Origin: JBCCFK01 sp965262315
GTDB taxonomy: Bacteria; Actinomycetota; Acidimicrobiia; Acidimicrobiales; UBA8592
Reading direction: 5' to 3'
Assembly: GCA_965262315.1 (NCBI GenBank)
Contig: CBDHFJ010000125.1
Location: 1 to 62,065 of the forward strand
Length of the DNA stretch: 62,065 bases
The notes beneath the pieces are model-generated. The model was not told where the DNA came from. It worked only from the letters and a program-made list of their open reading frames with translations, and ran no database searches. Shown here one piece after another: positions 26,854 through 35,320 of the stretch. The translations under genes and the position numbers were made by a program. Within the stretch, counting starts at the first letter, position 1, and the number at the start of each line of letters is the position of its first letter.

Positions 26854-27867
26854 TCAGCGGCCGCCCGGGCGAGCGCCCATGAACATCGCCTGGACGCTCT
26901 CGAAGGACTCGATGCAGCGTCCGGCACCGAGGACCACCGCCTGGAGCGGTGCGTCGACCAGATGCACCGGGACCTCCGCGGCCTCCGACACCCGGGAGTC
27001 GAGCCCGCGAAGGAGACCACCGCCACCCACCAGGTGGATGCCCTCGACGATCAGGTCCTGTGCCAGTTCCGGCGGCGCCTGGGACAGACACGCCAGCACC
27101 GACTCGACCATCGCCGAGACCGGCTCGTCGATGGCTTCTCGGACTTCGCCCGGCGACAGCACGACAGTCTCGGGTAGCCCGCTCATGAGGTGTCGACCGC
27201 GCACTTCGGCCCGCAGCTCACCCTCGGTCGGCGCTGCCGAACCGATGGTGATCTTGATCTCCTCGGCCGTCCGCTCACCCACGGCGATGCCGTGCTCACG
27301 TCGGATGTAGTTCTGGATGGCCGCATCGATGTCGAAGGAGCCGACGCGCACCGCTTCGAGCGCCACCACCCCGCCCATCGAGATGAGGGCGGTCTCGGAG
27401 GTACCACCGCCGATGTCCACCACCATGTTGCCGATGGGCTCGTTGATGGGCAGGCCGGCGCCGATCGCCGCGGCGAGCGGCTGCTCGATCAACTGCGCGT
27501 CCGCAGCTCCGGCGCGCCGAGCCGCCTCGGTGACCGCACGCCGTTCCACCGCGGTGATCGCCGACGGCACGCAGATGACCACCCGTGGTCGATTGAAGCG
27601 ACTGACGCCCACGCGCTGCAACAGCAGCCGGATCATGCGCTGTGTGACGTCGAAGTCGGTGATGGCGCCTTTGCGGAGCGGCCGGACCGCCACGATGTAG
27701 CTCGGGGTGCGGCCGATCATCTGCCAGGCCTCGTGGCCCATCGCCAGCACTTCACCCGTCTGCTTGTTCAACGCGATCACCGAGGGTTCGTTCAACACGA
27801 TGCCCTTGCCGCGCGCGTAGACGAGCGTGTTGGCGGTCCCGAGATCGATGGCCAGGTCTCGTGCCAC
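26854..27867 (-). CDS. mreB: MreB/Mbl actin-like rod-shape protein
   Basis: 337 residues of the MreB/FtsA actin fold: phosphate loop 1 IDLGTANTLVY, connect motif VDIGGGTSE, adenosine region GGGGLLRGL, and conserved PSVIAL and RPLRKGAI. MreB forms membrane-associated filaments that direct lateral wall synthesis. The GTG start follows GGAGGT that overlaps the stop codon of the preceding 59-aa gene, so the two are coupled. MreC/MreD/RodA are not adjacent. Confidence 0.93.
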   Translation of the reverse strand: MARDLAIDLGTANTLVYARGKGIVLNEPSVIALNKQTGEVLAMGHEAWQMIGRTPSYIVAVRPLRKGAITDFDVTQRMIRLLLQRVGVSRFNRPRVVICVPSAITAVERRAVTEAARRAGAADAQLIEQPLAAAIGAGLPINEPIGNMVVDIGGGTSETALISMGGVVALEAVRVGSFDIDAAIQNYIRREHGIAVGERTAEEIKITIGSAAPTEGELRAEVRGRHLMSGLPETVVLSPGEVREAIDEPVSAMVESVLACLSQAPPELAQDLIVEGIHLVGGGGLLRGLDSRVSEAAEVPVHLVDAPLQAVVLGAGRCIESFESVQAMFMGARPGGR

Positions 27868-27870
27868 GAC

Positions 27871-28050
27871 CTACCTCCGTCGCCGGCGGCCGCCACGGCC
27901 GCGATCAGGCGAGAGCAGGTCCAGCTGAGACCGGAAGTCGTCGATGCTGGAGTCGTACTTGACCGTGCGCTCGCGGAAGCGAAGCCAGGACACGAAGGCG
28001 ACGAGGAGGAACAACACGAGCGCGCCGCCCAGGAAGACGAGTGCGCTCAC
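27871..28050 (-). CDS. 59-aa single-helix membrane protein
   Basis: GTG start overlapping the previous stop (GTGA). The protein begins SALVFLGGALVLFLLVAFV, one membrane helix, then a short charged tail WLRFRERTVKYDSSID ending in an Arg-rich stretch and TAG. Its last codons contain the mreB ribosome site. Size, coupling and position suggest a real small membrane protein expressed with mreB; I do not recognise a family. Confidence 0.65.
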   Translation of the reverse strand: MSALVFLGGALVLFLLVAFVSWLRFRERTVKYDSSIDDFRSQLDLLSPDRGRGGRRRRR

Positions 28051-28181
28051 GACTCCACCTCACCGCGCGACAGCAACGAGCCCATGACCCGTGGCGCCCA
28101 GGACACGAGTGCGTTCACCACCTCACCGCGCGACAGCAACGAGCCCATGACCCGTGGCGCCCAGGACACGAGAGCGTTCAC
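28047..28181 (-). CDS. 44-aa ORF made of two identical 21-residue repeats
   Basis: GTG at 28181 overlaps the moaE stop (GTGA). The ORF encodes VNALVSWAPRVMG then SLLSRGEV, exactly twice, followed by ES and a stop that overlaps the next GTG (GTGA). The 63-bp unit is in phase, so the duplication doubled the peptide and kept the frame. Coupled at both ends inside the moaE-mreB operon. Whether the peptide has a function or only preserves coupling cannot be told. Confidence 0.5.
   Translation of the reverse strand: MNALVSWAPRVMGSLLSRGEVVNALVSWAPRVMGSLLSRGEVES
28055..28180. repeat. 63-bp tandem duplication in the moaE-mreB operon
   Basis: Units 28055-28117 and 28118-28180 differ at one visible base (GAGTGCG versus GAGAGCG). 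The flank at 28038-28060 (CGAGTGCGCTCACGA) is a further partial match, so the overlapping GTGA start motif appears three times in about 140 bases. Confidence 0.93.
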
Positions 28182-28651
28182 GAGTCGACCTCACCGACCT
28201 CGAGCACGTGCTGGGGTTCGAGTCCCCAGCTCTCGCCACCATCCCAGGCCTCGCGCTTCCAGATGGGAACCGTGGCTTTCAGGGTGTCGATGCAGAACCG
28301 GGCGGCGAGAAACGCGTGGTCGCGGTGGGGCGCCGACACGGCGACCACGACGGCGGACTCGGTGACATCGACCGGCCCCATCCGGTGAATCATGGCGATT
28401 CGGCCCAGATCCGGCCAGCGGATCCGCGCCTCGTCCGCAATGGCGAGAAGACGGGGAGCGACCTGCTCCTCGTAGGCCTCGTATTCGAGCGCGTGCACGG
28501 CCGGCCTGCCCTCGGAGTGATCACGGGCGACCCCGTTGAACGTGACCACGCCGCCACAGTTCGGCAGCACGACCCAGGCACTGGCGGTCTCGACCGGCAC
28601 CGGATCAGCGGTGAGTCCGACCCACGTGTCTCCATCCTGCGGCGGCAACAT
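28178..28651 (-). CDS. moaE: Molybdopterin synthase catalytic subunit MoaE
   Basis: 157 residues matching MoaE: CGGVVTFNGVARDHSEG, LEYEAYEEQVAPRL, IHRMGPVDVTESAVVVAVSAPHR and the two catalytic lysines in TLKATVPIWKREAW (Lys125 and Lys132). It forms the large subunit of molybdopterin synthase, which with MoaD inserts sulfur into cPMP. No other moa gene is nearby. The stop overlaps the GTG of the 44-aa ORF, tying moaE to mreB in one transcript. Confidence 0.92.
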   Translation of the reverse strand: MLPPQDGDTWVGLTADPVPVETASAWVVLPNCGGVVTFNGVARDHSEGRPAVHALEYEAYEEQVAPRLLAIADEARIRWPDLGRIAMIHRMGPVDVTESAVVVAVSAPHRDHAFLAARFCIDTLKATVPIWKREAWDGGESWGLEPQHVLEVGEVDS

Positions 28652-28734
28652 CTGGCCAATGGTACGACGCCGCCCCCGCGATCACGAGTTCGGCCGCGGT
28701 ATATCACCTCGCGATCGTCGGTACGCTCGCGCAC

Positions 28735-29988
28735 GTGGGAGGGGCGCAGAACAACGACGACGACGCGGTCGAGGGCCCGGACGACGACGGCCCCGAGTTC
28801 AGCGTTCCGCTCCCAGCCGAGGATCGGCTGTGGCGCCACCCGTCCGAGCTCGCTGCCGAGTCGCGGGCCGCAGCCGTCGGCAGCCCCTCCGCCATCGTCC
28901 AGGTCACCACCGTCCGAACGCCGTGGCAGCGAGCCGTGGGGCTGGCGACGGTCGGCGCAATCGGAGGCGCCCTCGTCGTCGCCGGGCTCTTCCTGACCCT
29001 CGGGTCCACCTCGCCCGCCGCCCCGACCGCCAGCGCGCCGGTGTCGACCCTGGTCGCCTTCGATCCCGTGGTACCGGTCCCCCGGAGCATCGCAGCCGAG
29101 GACTGGGCTGCCGAAGTGGCCGAGCGCGGCAGCGACGCGATCGTCGAGATCCACCGCGATGGCAACCACGAAGGCGCCGGCATCTTCTTCCGCAACGACG
29201 GCTACATCCTCACCTCGAAGTCCGTCGTCCGCGACTCGATCGATGTCGTGGTGCGCATGCACGACGGGACGTTGCACAACGGCACGGTGATCGGTCGGGA
29301 CGCCATCAGCGGTCTCGCTGCGGTCGCCATCGACCACCAGGACACCCCCACCGCGCCCCTCGGGATCTTCAAGGAGGCGCCGCAGATCGGGGACCACGCG
29401 GTCGCCGTGCCGGCCGTCGTCGACGACATGCCCACAGACCTGGTTCCCCGCACCCTGGCAGCCACGTCGATCAACGTCCCCGTCACCGAGAACCGTCACC
29501 TGCACGGGCTGATCCAGCTCGACGGTCCACCGGCTCCGCTCACCGACGGGGGCCCACTGGTCGACGACAGCGGCGCGGTCATCGGAATCGTGGTCGACAT
29601 GGGCTCCGACCACGCCACCCACGCGGTCCCCATCGCGTACGCCAGGCGGGTGGCGGAGGACTTCATCGACTACGGAGTCGCCAAGCACTCGTGGCTGGGG
29701 ATCAAGGGCGTCGATCTCGACTCGAACGCGGCCGCCGACCTGGGTGTCGAGGGCGGCGTCCGCGTCACCAGCATCATCGAGGAGTCTCCCGCGGACGCGG
29801 CGGGCCTGCGCAAGGGCGACGTCATCACCGACTTCGACGGACAACCCGTGCTCTCGATGACCGAGCTGATCCTCGAACTCCGACGCAATCCACCCGGCCA
29901 CCAGGTCGAGGTCCGGTACCTGCGAGGCGAGCGAGCCAAGGCGATCCAGCTCACGGTCGCCACCCGCTACGTCGACGACACCACCTGA
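28735..29988 (+). CDS. HtrA-like PDZ protein with all three catalytic residues lost (pseudoprotease)
   Basis: 417 residues: acidic cytosolic N-terminus, one membrane helix (about 68-90), a trypsin-like domain (120-310) and a C-terminal PDZ domain (WLGIKGVDLDSNAAADLGV ... GLRKGDVITDFDGQPV). Alignment by eye to active HtrA shows LTNAHVV replaced by LTSKSVV (His to Ser163), DLAVL by GLAAV (Asp to Gly193) and GNSGGPL by LTDGGPL (Ser to Asp271). The fold is otherwise kept, so it probably binds unfolded or PDZ-ligand proteins without cutting. GTG start; divergent from moaE across 83 bases. Confidence 0.85.
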   Translation: MGGAQNNDDDAVEGPDDDGPEFSVPLPAEDRLWRHPSELAAESRAAAVGSPSAIVQVTTVRTPWQRAVGLATVGAIGGALVVAGLFLTLGSTSPAAPTASAPVSTLVAFDPVVPVPRSIAAEDWAAEVAERGSDAIVEIHRDGNHEGAGIFFRNDGYILTSKSVVRDSIDVVVRMHDGTLHNGTVIGRDAISGLAAVAIDHQDTPTAPLGIFKEAPQIGDHAVAVPAVVDDMPTDLVPRTLAATSINVPVTENRHLHGLIQLDGPPAPLTDGGPLVDDSGAVIGIVVDMGSDHATHAVPIAYARRVAEDFIDYGVAKHSWLGIKGVDLDSNAAADLGVEGGVRVTSIIEESPADAAGLRKGDVITDFDGQPVLSMTELILELRRNPPGHQVEVRYLRGERAKAIQLTVATRYVDDTT

Positions 29989-29996
29989 GACCGCGC

Positions 29997-30014
29997 TGCC
30001 GACCACGGTCGGCA
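29997..30014. terminator. Possible bidirectional hairpin between convergent genes
   Basis: TGCCGACC-ac-GGTCGGCA, an 8-bp perfect inverted repeat between the pseudoprotease stop and the SDR stop. Short and without a U-tract, so weak evidence. Confidence 0.35.
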
Positions 30015-30019
30015 CGTGG

Positions 30020-31069
30020 TCAACGTCGTGCCTGGATCCGACGGACGAGCCAAGCGACACCCAGCAGGCCAGTGGTGACGAGCAGCCCGGCCACACCCAA
30101 GGCGAGCTGCTGGCGGCGCTTGGCGTTCATGGTGGCCCACGGGCGGGCCGGTGTGCCGTCGACGTAGGCCTGCTCGTTGGTGAACCGCGGCTCCCATCCG
30201 GCTGCCTTGAGCCGGTCGTTCGCGACCACCCAGGGGTACATCGTGTAGGGCGTGATGCCGGGCGGTGTCGGTGCCAAGCGATGCCGCCAACGGAACCGGC
30301 CGACCTCTTCCGCGGCCTCCTCGGGCAGCCGCACGCGGGGAACCCGTCCGACCAGTTCGCGGCACGTCTCCCCGTCGACCGAACCGTCCGGCGCCACGTT
30401 GTACGCCCCGTCGAGCCCACCGTGGGCGGCCAGGACGACCGCCTCGGCGAGGTCGTCGAGATGCAGGAACTGGAGTGGCGGGTCCTGACCCTCGACTTCG
30501 ATCGTGGTGGCCGCCCGGAGGCTGCGCGCCACCCAGGTGATCTCACCGTCGGCCAGTGCCGTGGTGGGCCGGAGGAGCACGACCTCGGTCTCGGGGTGGG
30601 CGTCTCGCCAGTCCTGTGCGAGTTGCTCGGTCTGGGCCTTGACCACCGCGAACGAGAACTCGGGGTTGGGACGCACGCGGGCGTCCTCGGTGAGCGGGAT
30701 CGGGTTGGCGGCCCAAGCGCCGTAGACCATCGCGCTCGACAGCAGCACCAGTCGCCGGACACCAGCGCTACCGGCCGCATCGAGGACACGTCGGGTGGCG
30801 TCGATGTCCGCGTGGGCGGTGTCCACACCGTCGTTGCGCGGCTCGAACGTGGACGCCAGATGGACGACGGTGGTGGCGTCTTCGAAGACCGGTTTCAGAT
30901 CGTCCCGGCGGAGATCGACCCGGGCGCTGACCACGTCGGGAGCTCTGCCTCGTCGACCACGCACGTCGACCGCGACGACCTCGTCGACCAGATCGGATGC
31001 GGCGAGCCGGTCCGTGACGCGTCGGCCGACCGATCCGGATGCTCCGGTCACGACGATCTTGTTCTTCAT
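30020..31069 (-). CDS. Extended SDR (NAD-dependent epimerase/dehydratase fold) with C-terminal membrane anchor
   Basis: 349 residues. The Rossmann glycine motif is GASGSVG (9-15), NAD-ribose Asp in VVAVDVRGR, and the catalytic Ser in LLSSAMVYG (111-112). The usual YxxxK active site reads FAVVK (Phe140, Lys144), so the catalytic tyrosine is missing. Near the C-terminus LALGVAGLLVTTGLLGVAW forms a membrane helix followed by a basic tail, placing the domain on the inner face. It may bind NAD(P) without classic SDR chemistry. ATG start. Confidence 0.85.
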   Translation of the reverse strand: MKNKIVVTGASGSVGRRVTDRLAASDLVDEVVAVDVRGRRGRAPDVVSARVDLRRDDLKPVFEDATTVVHLASTFEPRNDGVDTAHADIDATRRVLDAAGSAGVRRLVLLSSAMVYGAWAANPIPLTEDARVRPNPEFSFAVVKAQTEQLAQDWRDAHPETEVVLLRPTTALADGEITWVARSLRAATTIEVEGQDPPLQFLHLDDLAEAVVLAAHGGLDGAYNVAPDGSVDGETCRELVGRVPRVRLPEEAAEEVGRFRWRHRLAPTPPGITPYTMYPWVVANDRLKAAGWEPRFTNEQAYVDGTPARPWATMNAKRRQQLALGVAGLLVTTGLLGVAWLVRRIQARR

Positions 31070-31224
31070 GGGCTGGTGCTCACGGGGCGGCGACTCCGAA
31101 CCTCGAGGTCTCGGAGAATCTCACGATACCGGGATGGCACGGGGCGTGGTCGCCGTTGCAATCGACACGAGGCTCGGGCCCGCACCTCTGCGAGGCCCCG
31201 CTTCCCCATACGATTGGTGACGAC

Positions 31225-32415
31225 ATGAGTGACGACGATTCCGACGACCAGCCCCCAATGCCCTTCGGCCTCCCCTTCCTGGGTGACCTGAGCGGCCTCC
31301 TCGGCGGGATGAGCGGGGATGGCGCCTGGCGTGCCGCCCGCCAACTCGCCTACACGATGGCGACCGAGGGGGCGTCCGAGCCGAATGTCGACCCCGAGAT
31401 CCGCATCGAGATCGAACAGCTCGCGCGGGTTGCCGAGCTGCAGGTGACGCAGGCCACCGGGCTGACCCCGTCCAGCGGCGATGTACGGGTGACGGCGGTG
31501 ACGAGGACCCAGTGGGCAGACAAGGCCATCGACGCCTACCGTCCGCTGTTCGAGCGGCTGACCGAGTCGCTCGGCCAACAGGTCGCCCTCCCCGAGGACG
31601 AGTTCGGCGCATCCGATCCGGCCACGGCGATGTTCGGTCAGATGATGCAGATGCTCGGCCCCATGATGTTGAGCATGACCGCGGGTTCGATGGTGGGGCA
31701 TCTGGCTCGGCGATCGATCGGCCAGTACGACCTCCCCGTTGCCAGGTCCGGCGACGAGATCGTCATCGTGCCGGCCAACCTCGACGCCTTCGGCGACGAC
31801 TGGAGCCTGGATCAGCGCGACCTCCGCCTGTGGGTGTGCCTCCACGAGATCGCCCATCACCTGGTGCTCGGTGTTCCGCACATCGGCGGCACCATCGACG
31901 CCCTGATGACCGAACACGCGGGTGCATTCCGTTCGGACCCGAGCGCGCTCGAGGAGCGGCTGGGCTCGCTCGACCTGTCGAACCCCGCAGCGCTGGGTGA
32001 CCTCCAGTCGACGCTCAACGATCCCGAGGTGATCCTCGGCGCGATCCGGACACCGGAGCAGGAGGCCATCAAGGCCCGGCTGGCGGCTGTCACCGCCCTC
32101 GTCGTCGGGCTGGTCGACCACGTCATGGACACGGTGGGCGACGGTCTGCTGAGCTCCTACGGCCAGCTCACCGAGGCGCTCCGTCGCCGTCGTGTCGAGG
32201 CCGATCCGGCCGATCGCTTCGTCGAGCGCATGCTCGGCCTGGAGCTGACGCAGGACCAGTACGACCGCGGGGCTGCGTTCGTGGAGGGCGTGGTCGAACG
32301 CGCCGGCGTCGACGGCCTGCACCGACTGTGGGAAGACGAGCGCATGTTGCCCACGCCGAACGAGGTCGACGCACCCGGGCTCTGGTTGGCCCGCATCGAG
32401 CTTCCCCTGGAGTGA
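31225..32415 (+). CDS. Zinc-dependent metalloprotease-like protein (DUF2342 family)
   Basis: 396 residues. The N-terminus is Gly/Pro/Leu rich (PFGLPFLGDLSGLLGGMSGDG). The core has the zincin motif HEIAHH around residue 212 and a second conserved block FRSDPSALEERLG. This is the actinobacterial DUF2342 family (Rv3195 in M. tuberculosis), which there neighbours the PDZ and UPF0182 genes found here 5 kb away. Activity is unproven. ATG start within a 155-base divergent gap with the SDR gene. Confidence 0.88.
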   Translation: MSDDDSDDQPPMPFGLPFLGDLSGLLGGMSGDGAWRAARQLAYTMATEGASEPNVDPEIRIEIEQLARVAELQVTQATGLTPSSGDVRVTAVTRTQWADKAIDAYRPLFERLTESLGQQVALPEDEFGASDPATAMFGQMMQMLGPMMLSMTAGSMVGHLARRSIGQYDLPVARSGDEIVIVPANLDAFGDDWSLDQRDLRLWVCLHEIAHHLVLGVPHIGGTIDALMTEHAGAFRSDPSALEERLGSLDLSNPAALGDLQSTLNDPEVILGAIRTPEQEAIKARLAAVTALVVGLVDHVMDTVGDGLLSSYGQLTEALRRRRVEADPADRFVERMLGLELTQDQYDRGAAFVEGVVERAGVDGLHRLWEDERMLPTPNEVDAPGLWLARIELPLE

Positions 32416-32436
32416 CGGGACCCTGGCCGAGGCCGG

Positions 32437-33948
32437 TCAGAACAGGGTGCCCTCGGGCGGCTGCTCCTGGCTGAGCAGTGTCGGGTCGCCATCGGGACCG
32501 GCAGTCTCCATGACCGTGGTGGCGTCGGGGTCGACCGATGGCGCCTGCGCCACGTCGGTCGCGTCCAACGGCTCGAGCGGCTGGGGCACCGGTGGGCGCA
32601 CCACCAGTGGCTTTCCGGCGTTGCGCGAGCCCACGTAGTACGAGAACGCAGCGAAACCCGCGGCACAGGCGAGCATGAAGAATCCCAACCGTGCGGGGAT
32701 CTTGAAGAGCACCGGAACGATCGCTCCGACCACCCAGAAGAGCTGGAATCGGGTCTCGAAACGAGCGAACGTCCGGCCGTAGTTGGCGTCGGGGGCGTCG
32801 CGCTGAACGATCGAGTCGAAAGCGAGCTTCCCGGCGCTCACTCCGACACCGACGGCGAACGCCACGAGCATGGCACCGCCGAGGCCGCCACTCCACACGC
32901 CGAGGAACGAGGTGGCGGCGATGACGGCCAAGGCACCGAGGAGCAGACGTTCCTCGTGGACACGGTCCCGCAACCGCGGCGCCAGCACCGATCCAGCCAG
33001 CGTGCCGAGCACGGTGAACGCGACCACGGCACCGAGCTGGAGCGCCGACGTTCCCGTGGCGCCCAGGTCGACGTCGAGGAGCTCCTCGTGCACCGTGGCA
33101 CCGATGGCGCTCCCGGTCCCGCTCAGGTCGATGTCGTCGGTGCCACCCCGATAGGCGAAGGCCACGAGGAACGTGAAGAAGCCGATGATGCCGCGCAGGG
33201 TGCCGGTGGCCGACGCGGCGAGCCGAATACCGCCGCCGCGAAGCTCGCGTTTCTCGGTCTCGCCCTCGGGCCCCGACGCGACCACGACCCTGGGCAACCG
33301 AGTGGAGGCCACGAACGCTGCGGCGAAGGTGATCGCGGCGAGCGCGACCGACCCTCCGGGGCCGGCCACGAGGCTGATGAGCGCGGCCGGCGCGGCGCCG
33401 AGGAAGCCGGCGACACCACTCAACAGGGCCAGGCGGGAGTTCTTGTCGAGCAGCTCCTCGTGGGTCCTCACCGTGGTCGGCACGATGGCCGCCTTCGCGA
33501 TGGCGTAGCCCTTCTGGAGCACCAGGATCGCGAACGCCAACGGGAACAACAGGAGACTGTCGAGGTTGCCGATCATCAACACGGCCACCACGACGCGCAT
33601 GGCGTTGATGGCGATGACCATGGCTCGACGGCCGCCCTTCGCCCGGTCCAGCGCGGGCCCGATCAGCGGGCTCACCAGGGCGAACGGCGCGATGGTCAGG
33701 CCCAGGTAGAGGCCGACGCGCCAACGTGCGGCCGACGGATCGATGGAGAAGAAGAGCGACCCCGCCAGCGCGACGGCGATCATCGCATCGCCGGCGGCCG
33801 AGAGCCCGTGCACCCGCGACAGGCGGACGAAGGGGGAGACCGCGAACGCACCGTGCTCGGTGCTCACCGGCTCGGACGAGCCGGTTCGGCGCGGACGGTT
33901 GGGCTTGGCCAGCGGCCGCCATCCACTCCCGTCTTCGGAACTGCTCAC
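32437..33948 (-). CDS. Major facilitator superfamily-like membrane protein
   Basis: 503 residues with 10-12 hydrophobic segments. The first half starts after ~40 polar residues (VRLSRVHGLSAAGDAMIAVAL) and contains the MFS loop GPALDRAKGGRRAMV. A polar central loop (VASGPEGETEKRELRGGG) and a polar Pro/Asp-rich C-terminus (from ~455) follow. Transport substrate unknown. GTG start; divergent from the Nudix gene. Confidence 0.78.
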   Translation of the reverse strand: MSSSEDGSGWRPLAKPNRPRRTGSSEPVSTEHGAFAVSPFVRLSRVHGLSAAGDAMIAVALAGSLFFSIDPSAARWRVGLYLGLTIAPFALVSPLIGPALDRAKGGRRAMVIAINAMRVVVAVLMIGNLDSLLLFPLAFAILVLQKGYAIAKAAIVPTTVRTHEELLDKNSRLALLSGVAGFLGAAPAALISLVAGPGGSVALAAITFAAAFVASTRLPRVVVASGPEGETEKRELRGGGIRLAASATGTLRGIIGFFTFLVAFAYRGGTDDIDLSGTGSAIGATVHEELLDVDLGATGTSALQLGAVVAFTVLGTLAGSVLAPRLRDRVHEERLLLGALAVIAATSFLGVWSGGLGGAMLVAFAVGVGVSAGKLAFDSIVQRDAPDANYGRTFARFETRFQLFWVVGAIVPVLFKIPARLGFFMLACAAGFAAFSYYVGSRNAGKPLVVRPPVPQPLEPLDATDVAQAPSVDPDATTVMETAGPDGDPTLLSQEQPPEGTLF

Positions 33949-34031
33949 GGCGGCGATCCTAGTGGTGTGCCGTCGATGGCATGACCCGGCTCCGCGCCGC
34001 GATCGGCGGGCGACTTGTGTACAACAGTCGG

Positions 34032-34553
34032 GTGACCGAGCTTCGACTCCGCCCTGCCGTTCGCGGCCTCATGATCGATCCGCGTGACCGCGTGCTGTTG
34101 GCACGGCTGCGGTTCGACGACGGCTTCGATGGCTGGGTGCTGCCGGGTGGCGGTGTCGAGCAGGGCGAGGATCATCGCCAGGCGCTCGTGCGCGAGCTGA
34201 CCGAGGAGACCGGCGCACCCGACATCTTCATGGGGCCGGCGGTCTGGCACCAGACCACCCTCCTCGCCGGGATGGGTGCGGGACGCTGGGACGGACAGCA
34301 CAACACGACCTACCTGGTGCCCTGTCACGCGTTCGATCCCGACCCGGCGATGACGCCGGCCGAACTGGCAGCAGAGGGCATGGTGGACCTGGCCTGGTGG
34401 ACGATGCCGGAGCTGGCCCACGCCGGCGCAGACACCCGGGTCATCCGACCCGATGGACTGGCCGGCCTGGTCGAGCGGGTACTCCAGTACGGCGCCCCGC
34501 CCGAACCTTGGGACCTCGGGGTGGTGGAGAGCGCCCGCCGGTGGACGCCCTGA
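34032..34553 (+). CDS. Nudix hydrolase
   Basis: About 173 residues with a full Nudix box: GGGVEQGEDHRQALVRELTE then ETGA, all metal-binding glutamates present. The family hydrolyses nucleoside diphosphate-X compounds; RLRPAVRGLMIDPRDRVLLARL and the late EGMVDLAWWTMPEL resemble general NTP/NDP-sugar members. GTG at 34032 gives a family-like N-terminus; an ATG at 33981 is possible. It converges on the response regulator with a 4-base gap. Confidence 0.85.
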   Translation: MTELRLRPAVRGLMIDPRDRVLLARLRFDDGFDGWVLPGGGVEQGEDHRQALVRELTEETGAPDIFMGPAVWHQTTLLAGMGAGRWDGQHNTTYLVPCHAFDPDPAMTPAELAAEGMVDLAWWTMPELAHAGADTRVIRPDGLAGLVERVLQYGAPPEPWDLGVVESARRWTP

Positions 34554-34557
34554 CCGA

Positions 34558-35265
34558 CTACACCCGGGCGTACTTGTAGCCGAGGCCGCGGATGGTGACG
34601 ATCCGTTCCGGACTGGAGGGATCGGTCTCGATCTTGGAGCGCAGCCGCTTGATGTGCACGTCGAGAGTCTTGGTGTCGCCGACGTAGTCGCTGCCCCACA
34701 CCCGGTCGATGAGGACGTCGCGGGTCAGCACCCGGCCGGCGTTCTCGACCAGCAGCGTGAGCAGGTCGAACTCCTTCAGCGGCAGATCCACCGAGGACCC
34801 GCGAACGGTGACCTCGTGTCGATCGGTGTCCACGCGCACGTCGCCCACCTCGAGCAGCAGGCCTTCGTCGAGTGCTTCGGACTCGTCCGACCAGTTCGAG
34901 CGCCGCAGGAGCGAACGCATCCGGGCCACGAGCTCTCGGAGCCGGTACGGCTTGGTGACGTAGTCGTCCGCCCCGACCTCGAGACCGACCACGGTGTCGA
35001 TCTCCTCACCCTTGGCGGTCACCATGATGATGGGGACCTTGGAGCGAGTGCGGATCTCCCGGCACACGTCGATGCCCGACACCTTCGGCAACATGACGTC
35101 GAGGAGGACGAGGTCGGGTTCGAATGCGTCGAACCGGTCCAGCGCCTCGCTGCCGTCGCGGGCGATGTCGATCAGGAATCCTTCGCGCTGGAGGCCGACC
35201 CGCAACGCTTCAACGAAGGAGTCCTCGTCCTCGACGATCAGAATCTTGGCTGTTGCGCCGCTCAC
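34558..35265 (-). CDS. phoB: Response regulator, PhoB/RegX3 type
   Basis: 235 residues: receiver domain with acidic pocket VEDEDS, phospho-acceptor Asp56 in LLDVMLPKVSG and conserved Lys in VTAKGEE; then an OmpR/PhoB winged helix (LTLLVENAGRVLTRDVLIDRVWG ... HIKRLRSKIE, GLGYKY). GTG start. It follows its kinase and the pst genes, and should bind the PHO boxes before pstS and phoX2. The downstream end of the phosphate operon. Confidence 0.92.
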   Translation of the reverse strand: MSGATAKILIVEDEDSFVEALRVGLQREGFLIDIARDGSEALDRFDAFEPDLVLLDVMLPKVSGIDVCREIRTRSKVPIIMVTAKGEEIDTVVGLEVGADDYVTKPYRLRELVARMRSLLRRSNWSDESEALDEGLLLEVGDVRVDTDRHEVTVRGSSVDLPLKEFDLLTLLVENAGRVLTRDVLIDRVWGSDYVGDTKTLDVHIKRLRSKIETDPSSPERIVTIRGLGYKYARV

Positions 35266-35320
35266 GGCAACTCCACCTCCGGGTGGGGCGCGGTCACGCG
35301 CGGGGGGACCCTGTCGACAA

